This document shows, in pieces, positions 24,593 through 30,693 of a DNA stretch of 36,160 nucleotides. Position numbers and translations under genes: made by a program. Position 1 is the stretch's first letter. Each line of letters starts with the position of its first letter. Below the pieces are notes generated by a model. That model ran no database searches. It saw only the letters and a list, made by a program, of their open reading frames with translations, and was not told where the DNA came from. The DNA comes from a virus, in the IMG/VR virus record IMGVR_UViG_3300025109_000031, positions 1-36,160 of that record. One strand, given 5' to 3'.

Positions 24593-24792
24593 TATTTACA
24601 CCTTTTATTTATGAATACAACTGCTCTAAACCCCAGTGCAGGAAATAGTCTACCAAATGACAGTATTAAGACTAATCCATCTATTATACTAGCAAATCCT
24701 CTCATCATTGAAAAAACAGTATCAATGAAGAAATTTAAGAATGGATTATTAATGAATTTTTCACTTTCTCTTACTATTATTTTGTATTTCAT
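24592..24792 (-). CDS. small membrane protein (66 aa)
   Basis: The start chosen is the ATG of MKYKIIVRES because AAGGAG is 6 nt upstream; an upstream ATG lacks a ribosome site and runs into the hairpin element. Residues about 25-60 hold two hydrophobic stretches (NFFIDTVFSMMRGFASIIDG and LVLILSFGRLFPALGF), so one or two membrane spans, ending in a basic KRCK tail. It is the first gene after the structured region. Function unknown. Confidence 0.6.
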   Translation of the reverse strand: MKYKIIVRESEKFINNPFLNFFIDTVFSMMRGFASIIDGLVLILSFGRLFPALGFRAVVFINKRCK

Positions 24793-24824
24793 ATTTCTCT
24801 CCTTGGTTAAAAATTTTATTAAAA

Positions 24825-24885
24825 ATGGGTGGATGCATAGCGTCAAACTACACCCTTTATGCCTTTAACACGCTATGGCACCCAT
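24825..24885. ncRNA. two-step hairpin element
   Basis: ATGGGTG (24825-24831) pairs with CACCCAT (24879-24885), and CATAGCGT (24836-24843) pairs with ACGCTATG (24870-24877), giving 15 base pairs with an uneven internal loop and a 26-nt apex. A- and T-runs flank both sides. It ends the structured locus next to the first downstream gene, so it may be a terminator-like or processing hairpin. Confidence 0.55.
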
Positions 24886-24894
24886 AAAAATATT

Positions 24895-24985
24895 GAGAGA
24901 GACCACGCTTAATCACAACTTGCTCAAGCCGACCTGCTCAAGCCGTGCTTTTTAACGAATGGTGGTTTTAGCCGTCAACTCTCTC
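24895..24985 (-). ncRNA. repeated structured RNA motif, copy 2
   Basis: Same architecture as 19236-19301: on the minus strand GAGAGAG, a bulge with GGCTAAA, ACCAC, an apex, then GTGGT joined directly to CTCTCTC. The spacer between the closing helix and GGCTAAA is TTGAC instead of TTAT, and the apex here is longer, containing a tandem repeat of CGGCTTGAGCA (minus strand; about 24918-24945). Conserved stems and bulge with a divergent apex support a functional RNA. Confidence 0.55.
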
Positions 24986-24992
24986 AAAGGAT

Positions 24993-25120
24993 TTGCAGAT
25001 AGGTTTGGCAGCAATACCTAATACAGAACTATAGTACCCTGCTTTATGACAGTGAAAATGTACTATTCTATAGTATACTAGGACACTCTTTACATGCACT
25101 GACTCCCTAACTATCTGCAA
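24993..25120. ncRNA. 128-nt element closed by a perfect 10-bp helix
   Basis: TTGCAGATAG (24993-25002) pairs perfectly with CTATCTGCAA (25111-25120). Inside, ACTATAG near 25028 pairs with CTATAGT near 25068, and CAGTG...ATGTA near 25050-25062 can pair with TACAT...CACTG near 25091-25101. The two inner pairings are interleaved, so they are either alternative states or a pseudoknot. Part of the larger structured locus. Confidence 0.5.
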
Positions 25121-25125
25121 GATAT

Positions 25126-25174
25126 GCTGGGACTACATTTCTGTAGCAATAACCGAGCCTTGACCTATCCCAGC
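25126..25174 (-). ncRNA. compact stem with GAAA tetraloop hairpin
   Basis: GCTGGGA (25126-25132) pairs with TCCCAGC (25168-25174). Next to it, CTACA (25133-25137) pairs with TGTAG (25142-25146) around a four-base loop that reads GAAA on the minus strand, a GNRA tetraloop. GNRA loops commonly dock into receptors in large folded RNAs, which fits minus-strand transcription. The strand opposite the hairpin carries the repeat described at 25156-25171. Confidence 0.5.
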
Positions 25175-25696
25175 TTTAGCCTTTCTACAAGGGAGAATTG
25201 TCAATCGGTTGTATATATAAAAATTTGATGCGTTATGCAAGATTTAGAGATGGAGTTCCAACTACCAATTACCCTACAATGCGGAGTAGCTTCGGTTTAT
25301 GCCCTTTCAGGTCACGTTTGTACTGGTCGTTAAGATCACTCTACATCCCATGTCTCACTCTGGTATTATCAGACTATTAACACAACACGATCATGTTCAA
25401 TTACTCGAACTTAAACCGTCAGGATTTAAACCATTGATACGATTGAGGACTACATTCCCCGTATCAGTACTACCGCCTTATCAAACTCTCGTTTAATATG
25501 AATCCACACTTACAGTTCAGACATTACATCATAGGGTGAGCATTAGCCCCTTTTTATCCCTATCTAGATCCTTAGAGAATCTAGTTCACTGCCCTTGGCA
25601 CACGTCTGATTGGACAAATATGTTCTTCCAAGGATATAACTACGGAAGTGTATAAGTCTAGCATTGACCTATCGCACCTCCTGCATCATATATTTG

Positions 25697-25769
25697 TTGC
25701 GGAAACAGGATTCGAACCTGATGTCTTCAGCTTATGAGGCTGACGAGGAAACCATTTCTCCCTTCCGCA
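25697..25769 (-). tRNA. tRNA with CAU anticodon (Met or Ile2)
   Basis: The minus strand folds as a 73-nt cloverleaf: acceptor TGCGGAA/TTCCGCA (7 bp), a short D arm GAG/CTC with GG in the loop, anticodon stem TCAGC/GCTGA with loop CTCATAA (anticodon CAT), and a T arm with TTCGAAT. One T-T mismatch lies at the base of the T stem, and position 8 is G rather than T. No CCA is encoded (ACA follows). The anticodon stem lacks the three G-C pairs of an initiator, so it is an elongator Met tRNA, or Ile2 if the C34 is modified to lysidine. Confidence 0.85.
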
Positions 25770-25786
25770 ATTGACTCCTTGCCAAA

Positions 25787-25906
25787 TTAATCCCACTCAT
25801 CTGGCATTATATACAGTATGTAATTACATATAAATACTATAGCCATGAATAGAAAGAATATTATTAGATCAGAATAGTGTTGAATAAAATTAAATAGGTC
25901 TATCAT
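25787..25906 (-). CDS. tiny membrane protein (39 aa)
   Basis: The start overlaps the stop of the 126-aa gene (ATGA), with AGG at -9 as a weak site. The product starts MIDLFNFIQHYSD and then has one membrane span (LIIFFLFMAIVFICNYILYI), ending in MPDEWD. It resembles the 34-aa protein at 24019-24123 in layout and in the first three residues. It lies between the tRNA and the 126-aa gene. Confidence 0.6.
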   Translation of the reverse strand: MIDLFNFIQHYSDLIIFFLFMAIVFICNYILYIMPDEWD

Positions 25907-26283
25907 TCTTTTACCTGTTCAACTTCATATAAAATACTATCTTTAATAAATACTGAATCTTCATAAATAGCCTTTTCTATCATACCATACTTCTCAAGAT
26001 TGCTATGTGTTAAGACTGCTGTCCTTACATTATTCAATGTATCACAAATAGCTTTAGTCGTGTAGAGTTCACAATTGAACACATCAAACATTATCTCGGT
26101 AAATAATGTATTAAACTGACGTCTATAGGACGATGTTCCTTCATCTTCAGCATATATTTTGTCAAGATGCTTTTCAATGTATACTAGAATATCATTGAAT
26201 TTGATTGGATCACAGGTTAGTTCACCTGTATTAAAGTTTACCAATGTGTGATTGTTACTATTTGTTTGTCTTACTGTAGCCAT
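25903..26283 (-). CDS. hypothetical protein (126 aa)
   Basis: AAGGGAG lies 7 nt before the ATG. A soluble helical protein (PIKFNDILVYIEKHLDKIYA, then FNTLFTEIMFDVFNCELYTT) with an N-terminal polar segment. No motif recognised. Its stop is coupled to the tiny membrane protein that follows. Function unknown. Confidence 0.65.
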   Translation of the reverse strand: MATVRQTNSNNHTLVNFNTGELTCDPIKFNDILVYIEKHLDKIYAEDEGTSSYRRQFNTLFTEIMFDVFNCELYTTKAICDTLNNVRTAVLTHSNLEKYGMIEKAIYEDSVFIKDSILYEVEQVKE

Positions 26284-26359
26284 GATATGTCTCCCTTATT
26301 GTTTGTCTATGATTAAAAGTTTGCTAGTTTTCTCAAGATCTAGCAACTTGGGTAATAGA

Positions 26360-26485
26360 TCAACAGCCTCGTTGCTCCATATACTGGACGCATTGAGTAC
26401 GTTCAATACTGAAGAACAGGACTATGCTCGTGCCTGTGAGGACAACAAGCCATAGTTTCTCTGCTGGTGCAAAATGTAGGCTCAT
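26360..26485 (-). CDS. tiny membrane protein (41 aa)
   Basis: The start chosen (MSLHFAPAEK) has AAGGAG 10 nt upstream; the longer frame runs through the hairpin cluster and is not protein-like there. Residues 11-26 (LWLVVLTGTSIVLFFS) form one span, followed by a cysteine-containing tail (Q-C-V-Q-Y-M-E-Q-R-G-C). A small inner-membrane protein; function unknown. Confidence 0.5.
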   Translation of the reverse strand: MSLHFAPAEKLWLVVLTGTSIVLFFSIERTQCVQYMEQRGC

Positions 26486-26567
26486 ATAGTGTAGTCTCCT
26501 TGTAGTTATGTTATTGCCCATGTTATTTGAAAGTATGGTGTTATGTGTGATAGTAGAATAGAATGAA

Positions 26568-26659
26568 GCCCCTTGAGTGATAGAGCGGGGCGAGACTCCG
26601 CATCCGTTGACCACTGCGCTCATTCTTACGCAGTATGAGATAGCCGCCCCCGAAGGGGA
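26568..26659. ncRNA. GC-rich cluster of hairpins
   Basis: Three strong hairpins in a row: GCCCC (26568-26572) with GGGGC (26587-26591); ACTGCG (26613-26618) with CGCAGT (26629-26634); and CCCC/GGGG around 26647-26658. The last reads CCCC-TTCG-GGGG on the minus strand, a very stable UUCG tetraloop only a few bases after the stop of the 63-aa gene. The G+C is far above the genome average. Terminator, processing site and small structured RNA are all possible; no long U-run follows. Confidence 0.45.
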
Positions 26660-26663
26660 GTCA

Positions 26664-26855
26664 TTACTTGGAGGTAATGGCTGTGACCATCTCGGCACTG
26701 ATGTCATAAGGGGTGCTGTTCCTTCCTACGAAGATGCACTTGCCTGTCGAAGGATCATACTCCATAAGAAACCATACTGGAGTCTTCACTTCCTTGACTT
26801 TGCCCTTAACATCAACACGTTCAATGACAATGCGTTCAAGTTTGAATTGAATCAT
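26664..26855 (-). CDS. hypothetical protein (63 aa)
   Basis: The first gene of the minus-strand operon. The start chosen (MIQFKLERIV) has AGAGG 8 nt upstream; an ATG 24 codons earlier lacks a site. The product is beta-rich (ERIVIERVDVKGKVKEV, then VWFLMEYDPSTGKCIFVGR) with a helical end. A small, perhaps DNA- or protein-binding early protein. Higher G+C than most of its neighbours. No family recognised. Confidence 0.6.
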   Translation of the reverse strand: MIQFKLERIVIERVDVKGKVKEVKTPVWFLMEYDPSTGKCIFVGRNSTPYDISAEMVTAITSK

Positions 26856-27113
26856 AATTAGAACCTCTTTAGTTAAGATTAAAAACCATTTTAAGGGTAG
26901 GGGGTGTGAGTATAGGTCGCACTGCATTTGCCAACTATTTTTTCAGATTTTACATTGAAAATTAGATATAAGTTTATCACATTTCCTCTTGATTTATATT
27001 TGCACATTATTTACCTTCGAGGGTGAGGTGGGGGGTTTAAATAGTATATATACAATATAGGAATTACAGTTAATTACAGTAGGAGTCGAATCTGGTAAAG
27101 CGTAAATTTCTGC
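26856..27113. promoter_or_regulatory. divergent intergenic region with G-tracts and AT-rich promoter-like stretches
   Basis: 258 nt between the minus-strand early operon and the plus-strand late operon. Two similar G-rich tracts occur on the plus strand: AGGGTAGGGGGTGTGAG near 26892-26908 and GAGGGTGAGGTGGGGGG at 27019-27035. The second is followed by TTTAAATAGTATATATACAA, a promoter-like AT stretch. Leftward, TTGGCA and TATACT occur but only 14 nt apart. No clean sigma-70 promoter is seen for either direction, which would fit use of a phage polymerase. An AGGAG at 27081 lies 28 nt before the first plus-strand ATG and has no in-frame start next to it. Confidence 0.45.
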
Positions 27114-27293
27114 ATGGCTAAATTAATCGAAGAATTGGCAACGTTACCCCGAGCTGGACAAGAATTTGTTTTGTCAGGTCTAGCAAATGATTATATTCCA
27201 ATAGAAATAGATGGTATTGTGTATGTTATCCCAAAAGAAGTAGACAGACTTATAAAAAAATTGGCACACGTACTTCACAAAGAGGAGGAATAA
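27114..27293 (+). CDS. small protein upstream of terminase (59 aa)
   Basis: The frame begins MAKLIEELATLPRAGQEFVL, continues with a beta segment (YIPIEIDGIVYVIPKEVDRL) and ends in a charged helix with KEEE. The protein-like composition and position at the head of the late operon support it. There is no close ribosome site: the nearest AGGAG is 28 nt upstream. Its codons include A_AAA_AAA at 27254-27260, a canonical -1 slippery heptamer; a -1 shift there would join it to the small terminase frame, which is open from 27191. Confidence 0.6.
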   Translation: MAKLIEELATLPRAGQEFVLSGLANDYIPIEIDGIVYVIPKEVDRLIKKLAHVLHKEEE

Positions 27294-27415
27294 AAGTCGA
27301 GCATGGGAAAATAAGAGGGGTTAAATACTTCGTTTACGAATCAAGAGAAGAATTTAAAAAGGAACTAGGGCTTCCTATTAAATATTGGAAAGATTCACCT
27401 GAAGAGGGAGACTGG

Positions 27416-28081
27416 GTGGAATCTGATGATGGAGGCATAGTTCAGATATTAAAAGTTGGGAAAATTAAGCATCCTAACGACAGAAAGAATTATAAGGCTA
27501 ATGATTGCTATGTACGAACAATTGTAGGTACATTCCTTGTTAATGACAAGTCTAAAATGGATACGGATTTTAACCAACATCCTAATCGGTATACTTTTTC
27601 CAAGAAACTGAAGTATGCATCCGATAATTTTAATTCCAGAAAAAAAATTACAAGTAAAGAAAGAGTGTTTACGACTCATGTTATTACAGGTACACCTGCT
27701 GTAGATGCTGCTAAGAACGCATACAATCTGGATGATTTTCAAAAAGCAAAGAGTAAGGCAATTGTTTTACTTAAACAGGAGAGAATTATGAGTGAAATAG
27801 AAAGGGGGGTAAATGATATAGCCAAGTCTTTAGGTATAAATCATGAATATATCCTCCATAAACTTAAACATTTAGCTGATAGAAGTGATGATGATAATAT
27901 TATATTACAATCTGCTAAAGAACTTGGTAAAATTATAGGTACAATAGGTAATATTAAGAAAGATGTCGGAGTTGTGGGACTATTTAAAGGCTTTTCTCGT
28001 GAGCAACTAGAGGCGACTAACCAACAAATAGCTGATAAATCTTTGGAGATACAAAATGGAAACAAAGAAGAATCAATCTAA
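27416..28081 (+). CDS. terS: terminase small subunit, start unresolved (frame continues upstream of the GTG at 27416)
   Basis: 221 aa from the first standard start (GTG), but clear coding sequence in the same frame extends upstream to about 27300 (GKIRGVKYFVYESREEFKKE). An ATG at 27303 preceded by GAGGAGG lies one frame off: it reads ATG-GGA-AAA-TAA. One more A in that run, or a -1 slip on G_GGA_AAA, would give about 259 aa. The middle (D-A-A-K-N-A-Y-N-L-D-D-F-Q-K-A-K-S-K-A-I) resembles the small-terminase recognition helix region, and the following ILQSAKELGKIIGTIGN resembles the family's conserved 'LGK' helix. Its place just before the large terminase agrees. It would bind the packaging site and load the large subunit. 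Confidence 0.7.
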   Translation: MESDDGGIVQILKVGKIKHPNDRKNYKANDCYVRTIVGTFLVNDKSKMDTDFNQHPNRYTFSKKLKYASDNFNSRKKITSKERVFTTHVITGTPAVDAAKNAYNLDDFQKAKSKAIVLLKQERIMSEIERGVNDIAKSLGINHEYILHKLKHLADRSDDDNIILQSAKELGKIIGTIGNIKKDVGVVGLFKGFSREQLEATNQQIADKSLEIQNGNKEESI

Positions 28082-29093
28082 ATTTGACATAAATGATTAT
28101 AAAAAGGGTGCAGAGTTGGCTGAACTTTACACCACAAGATATGCCGCTGAGGTTATGGGTGTACATCCAAGAACAATCAGAAAATGGAAGGGGAGAGTAA
28201 AGCAACAAAAGATAGAAGAAGATTTTTCTGTTGAGGATTACTCTACGGGGAATGAGCCTATAGGTGATTTAATTGAAAATAGAATAAGAAAGTTTGATTT
28301 AAGGAGCAAAGCCACAAGTGATGAAATATTACTTAATGTTAAGATCAATATAGATGGTCCAATAGGGATTGCTCATTTTGGCGATCCTCATATAGATGAT
28401 GATGGTACTAATATTGCTCAATTATTGATGCACGCAGATTTAATACAAAATGCTGAGGCTATGTTTGGGGGTAATATAGGTGATAATCAAAATAACTGGA
28501 TTGGAAGATTGGCAAGGTTATATGGTGAACAATCTACTTCAGCTAGAGAATCTTGGAGATTAACTGAGCATTTTATCACAAAAGTTGATTGGTTATATTT
28601 AGTTGGTGGAAATCATGACGCTTGGACTGGTCCAGGTGACCCATTAGAGTGGATGACCAGTCAAAAGAATGGTATTTTTAATAAAAATGGCGTAAGGATG
28701 AATTTAATTTTCCCTAATAAGAAGGAAGTGAGGCTGAATGCAAGGCATACTTTTGCAGGACATTCAATGTGGAATACAGCTCATGGATTAGTTAAAGCAA
28801 TACAAATGGGGTGGAGAGATCACATATTAACTGCTGGACATACTCATGTTAGTGGCTATCAAGTTCTCAAGTGTCCTGCTACTGGATTAATATCCCATGC
28901 ATTGAGAATTGCTTCTTATAAGGAGATTGATAGATATGCTGCAGAAAAGGGATTACCTGACCAAAATGTATTTAAATGTCCAGTGACAATTATTGATCCC
29001 CAGTATGCCGATAACGATAATAGATTAATTACTACAATTTTTGACCCAGAAGAGGGTTGTGATTACTTAGCATGGAAGAGAAGAAAGAAGTAA
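28056..29093 (+). CDS. helix-turn-helix plus calcineurin-like metallophosphoesterase
   Basis: 345 aa. Residues 15-50 form a helix-turn-helix (Y-A-A-E-V-M-G-V-H-P-R-T-I-R-K-W-K). Then come the five metallophosphoesterase motifs: D110-P-H112, G142-D143-N, G-N186-H187-D188, H236 in F-A-G-H, and G261-H262-T-H264. These ligate two metal ions in enzymes that cut phosphate ester bonds, including DNA nucleases of the Mre11/SbcD type. The gene overlaps the small terminase by 26 nt and the large terminase by 22 nt, so it is made with the packaging motor. Possible roles are a DNA-end or branch-clearing nuclease, or a regulator of packaging; substrate unknown. Confidence 0.85.
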   Translation: METKKNQSKFDINDYKKGAELAELYTTRYAAEVMGVHPRTIRKWKGRVKQQKIEEDFSVEDYSTGNEPIGDLIENRIRKFDLRSKATSDEILLNVKINIDGPIGIAHFGDPHIDDDGTNIAQLLMHADLIQNAEAMFGGNIGDNQNNWIGRLARLYGEQSTSARESWRLTEHFITKVDWLYLVGGNHDAWTGPGDPLEWMTSQKNGIFNKNGVRMNLIFPNKKEVRLNARHTFAGHSMWNTAHGLVKAIQMGWRDHILTAGHTHVSGYQVLKCPATGLISHALRIASYKEIDRYAAEKGLPDQNVFKCPVTIIDPQYADNDNRLITTIFDPEEGCDYLAWKRRKK

Positions 29094-30661
29094 ACATTAA
29101 TTTAAGGGATGTGTCTAAGGCAGAAGAAGTCTTAGAATTAGCTAGACATTCTCTTGTAGCTTTTGGCAAACTGTTTTTGCCTGGAGACTTTGGTAAGTCA
29201 AAATCCCCTCCATTTCATTATGAGATAGCTGATGCATTATTAGAAAATACAACTAAAAGTCTTGCCTTAATTCTACCTAGGGGAAGTGGTAAGACGCAAC
29301 TGTTCAAAACCTTCCTTATGCACAGAATTCTTTTTAAAGACCCTGATGAACTTATGTTTATGGCTTGGGTATCTGATAACCATAGGAAATCTGTTCTAAA
29401 TCTTCAATATCTTAAACAACATTTTCAAACCAATGATATGATACATTATTATTTTGGTAATGTAGAGGGTGTAAAATGGACAGAAACTGATATTGTTACC
29501 TCTACCAAGGCTAAATTGATCTCAAGGTCTAATCTTTCTAGTGTTCGTGGTGAAAATTATCTTGGAAAGAGATATGATGTTGTGGCTGTTGATGATGCAG
29601 AGAGTGAAACGAATACTGTGACTCAAGATGCTAGGGAGAAAATTAAGAATATTATATATAATGGTGTCAAACCTGCTTTAGACATAAACACTGGAAGGCT
29701 TATCTTTGCTGGTACTCCTGTTCATTTTGATAGTCTTTGCCAGAATATATATGATGGATATCAGAAAGCTAAAGATAAATCAAAGTACACTTGGGATGTT
29801 ATTACATATAGGTCTACACAACCAGAAATGCCTGGGGGAGTATTGTGGCATTCTTATATGCCGAGAAAGAAATTAGATACTCTAAAAAGGGAGTATGCTG
29901 AGGCAGGTAGGCAACAGGGATATTATCAAGAGTATGAATTAGAAGTACAGAATGTTGACGATGCTTTATGGGGACAGAATTATATTAAGGAGTGGAAGGG
30001 GTATTATTTATATGAGGATGACATTAGCTATTTATTTATTAATAAAGAGAAAGTTCCTGTCAATACTTTTATTGGATGTGATCCAGCTACGGATATTGAT
30101 ACTAGAGATTCAGATTTTAGCGTTATTATGGTTGTTGCTGTCGATCCAGAGAATAATGCCTACGTTCTTGAGTACGAGAGGCATAGATCAATTCCAACTG
30201 TTGGTCCAAGAGGTACGGATGACAAATTAACTGGGAAAAAAGGTGTTGTTGATTATATTATGGAATTACATGAGAAATATCATTGTCGTTCAAGTACAGT
30301 TGAAGATGTGGCAATGAACCGATCGGTGTTTCAGGCATTAAATGAGAGACGCAGAATCGAAAATAAGTTTGAAGTTGCAGTGATACCTGAGAAGCCAGGA
30401 GGTCAACAGAAAAGAAATAAGATTTATTCAGGTTTATCTGGCAGATTTAGCACAGGAACGGTATATTTAAGAGACAATATGTTCGATTTAATGCACGAAA
30501 TCGTTACATTTGGGTCAAAAATGGCACATGATGATACAATTGAGACACTTTTTTATGCACTTTTGCACGCTTACCCTCCAAATATGAAGCCAAAAGGTGA
30601 GGGAAAGGAAAGAAAGTGGTTTAAACCAAAAAGAAAGGCAAAGCCTTGGATGGTGGCATAA
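29072..30661 (+). CDS. terL: terminase large subunit
   Basis: 529 aa. The ATPase has Walker A P-R-G-S-G-K-T (about 69-75) and Walker B V-V-A-V-D-D-A-E (170-177). The C-terminal RNase H-like nuclease has D337 in I-G-C-D-P-A-T-D, a V-E-D motif near residue 411 (S-T-V-E-D-V-A-M-N-R) and H486-D487-D488. It pumps DNA into the prohead through the portal and cuts it at headful or at a site. The start is weakly marked (overlap of 22 nt; no close ribosome site), so it depends on coupling. A 32-nt gap follows before the portal gene. Confidence 0.95.
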   Translation: MEEKKEVNINLRDVSKAEEVLELARHSLVAFGKLFLPGDFGKSKSPPFHYEIADALLENTTKSLALILPRGSGKTQLFKTFLMHRILFKDPDELMFMAWVSDNHRKSVLNLQYLKQHFQTNDMIHYYFGNVEGVKWTETDIVTSTKAKLISRSNLSSVRGENYLGKRYDVVAVDDAESETNTVTQDAREKIKNIIYNGVKPALDINTGRLIFAGTPVHFDSLCQNIYDGYQKAKDKSKYTWDVITYRSTQPEMPGGVLWHSYMPRKKLDTLKREYAEAGRQQGYYQEYELEVQNVDDALWGQNYIKEWKGYYLYEDDISYLFINKEKVPVNTFIGCDPATDIDTRDSDFSVIMVVAVDPENNAYVLEYERHRSIPTVGPRGTDDKLTGKKGVVDYIMELHEKYHCRSSTVEDVAMNRSVFQALNERRRIENKFEVAVIPEKPGGQQKRNKIYSGLSGRFSTGTVYLRDNMFDLMHEIVTFGSKMAHDDTIETLFYALLHAYPPNMKPKGEGKERKWFKPKRKAKPWMVA

Positions 30662-30693
30662 ATGAATAGAATTTTAAAAGATAGCGAAGTCTG

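Larger units (their letters stand above)
24793..25696 (-). ncRNA. approximately 900-nt gene-free, highly structured locus (candidate large non-coding RNA)
   Basis: No convincing gene is seen in either strand over this stretch; the two longest open frames (25198-25380 and 25299-25496, plus) overlap each other, lack ribosome sites and have poor composition. It is richer in G+C than its surroundings (25261-25320 is about 47% G+C and 25561-25620 about 42%, while neighbouring coding lines are near 27-33%). Many nested helices are visible; the named ones are listed separately. Others include CCAAGG/CCTTGG near 25585-25633, CTAGAT/ATCTAG near 25564-25584 and GATACG/CGTATC near 25436-25465. It ends at an intact tRNA, the same setting in which the large ornate phage RNAs GOLLD and ROOL are known. 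Minus-strand transcription is assumed from its neighbours. Identity with those classes is not shown. Confidence 0.5.

Noticed and set aside
25385-25450. A second tRNA on the minus strand, suggested by GGTTTAAATCC
   Set aside because: The flanking bases do not form a T stem, acceptor or anticodon arm, so only the loop sequence is similar.
25198-25496. Two overlapping plus-strand open frames in the structured locus
   Set aside because: They overlap each other, have no ribosome sites, face away from neighbours and look like the by-product of a raised G+C content.
26296-26406. Minus-strand frame of 36 codons from a TTG, overlapping the 41-aa membrane protein, with an amphipathic helix
   Set aside because: No ATG and no ribosome site; only the helix-like composition supports it. 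A nested spanin-like pair was considered, but nothing shows a lipobox.
26577-26861. Plus-strand 94-codon open frame across the 63-aa gene and hairpins
   Set aside because: It lies antisense to a better gene with a ribosome site, and its first third is made of hairpin sequence.
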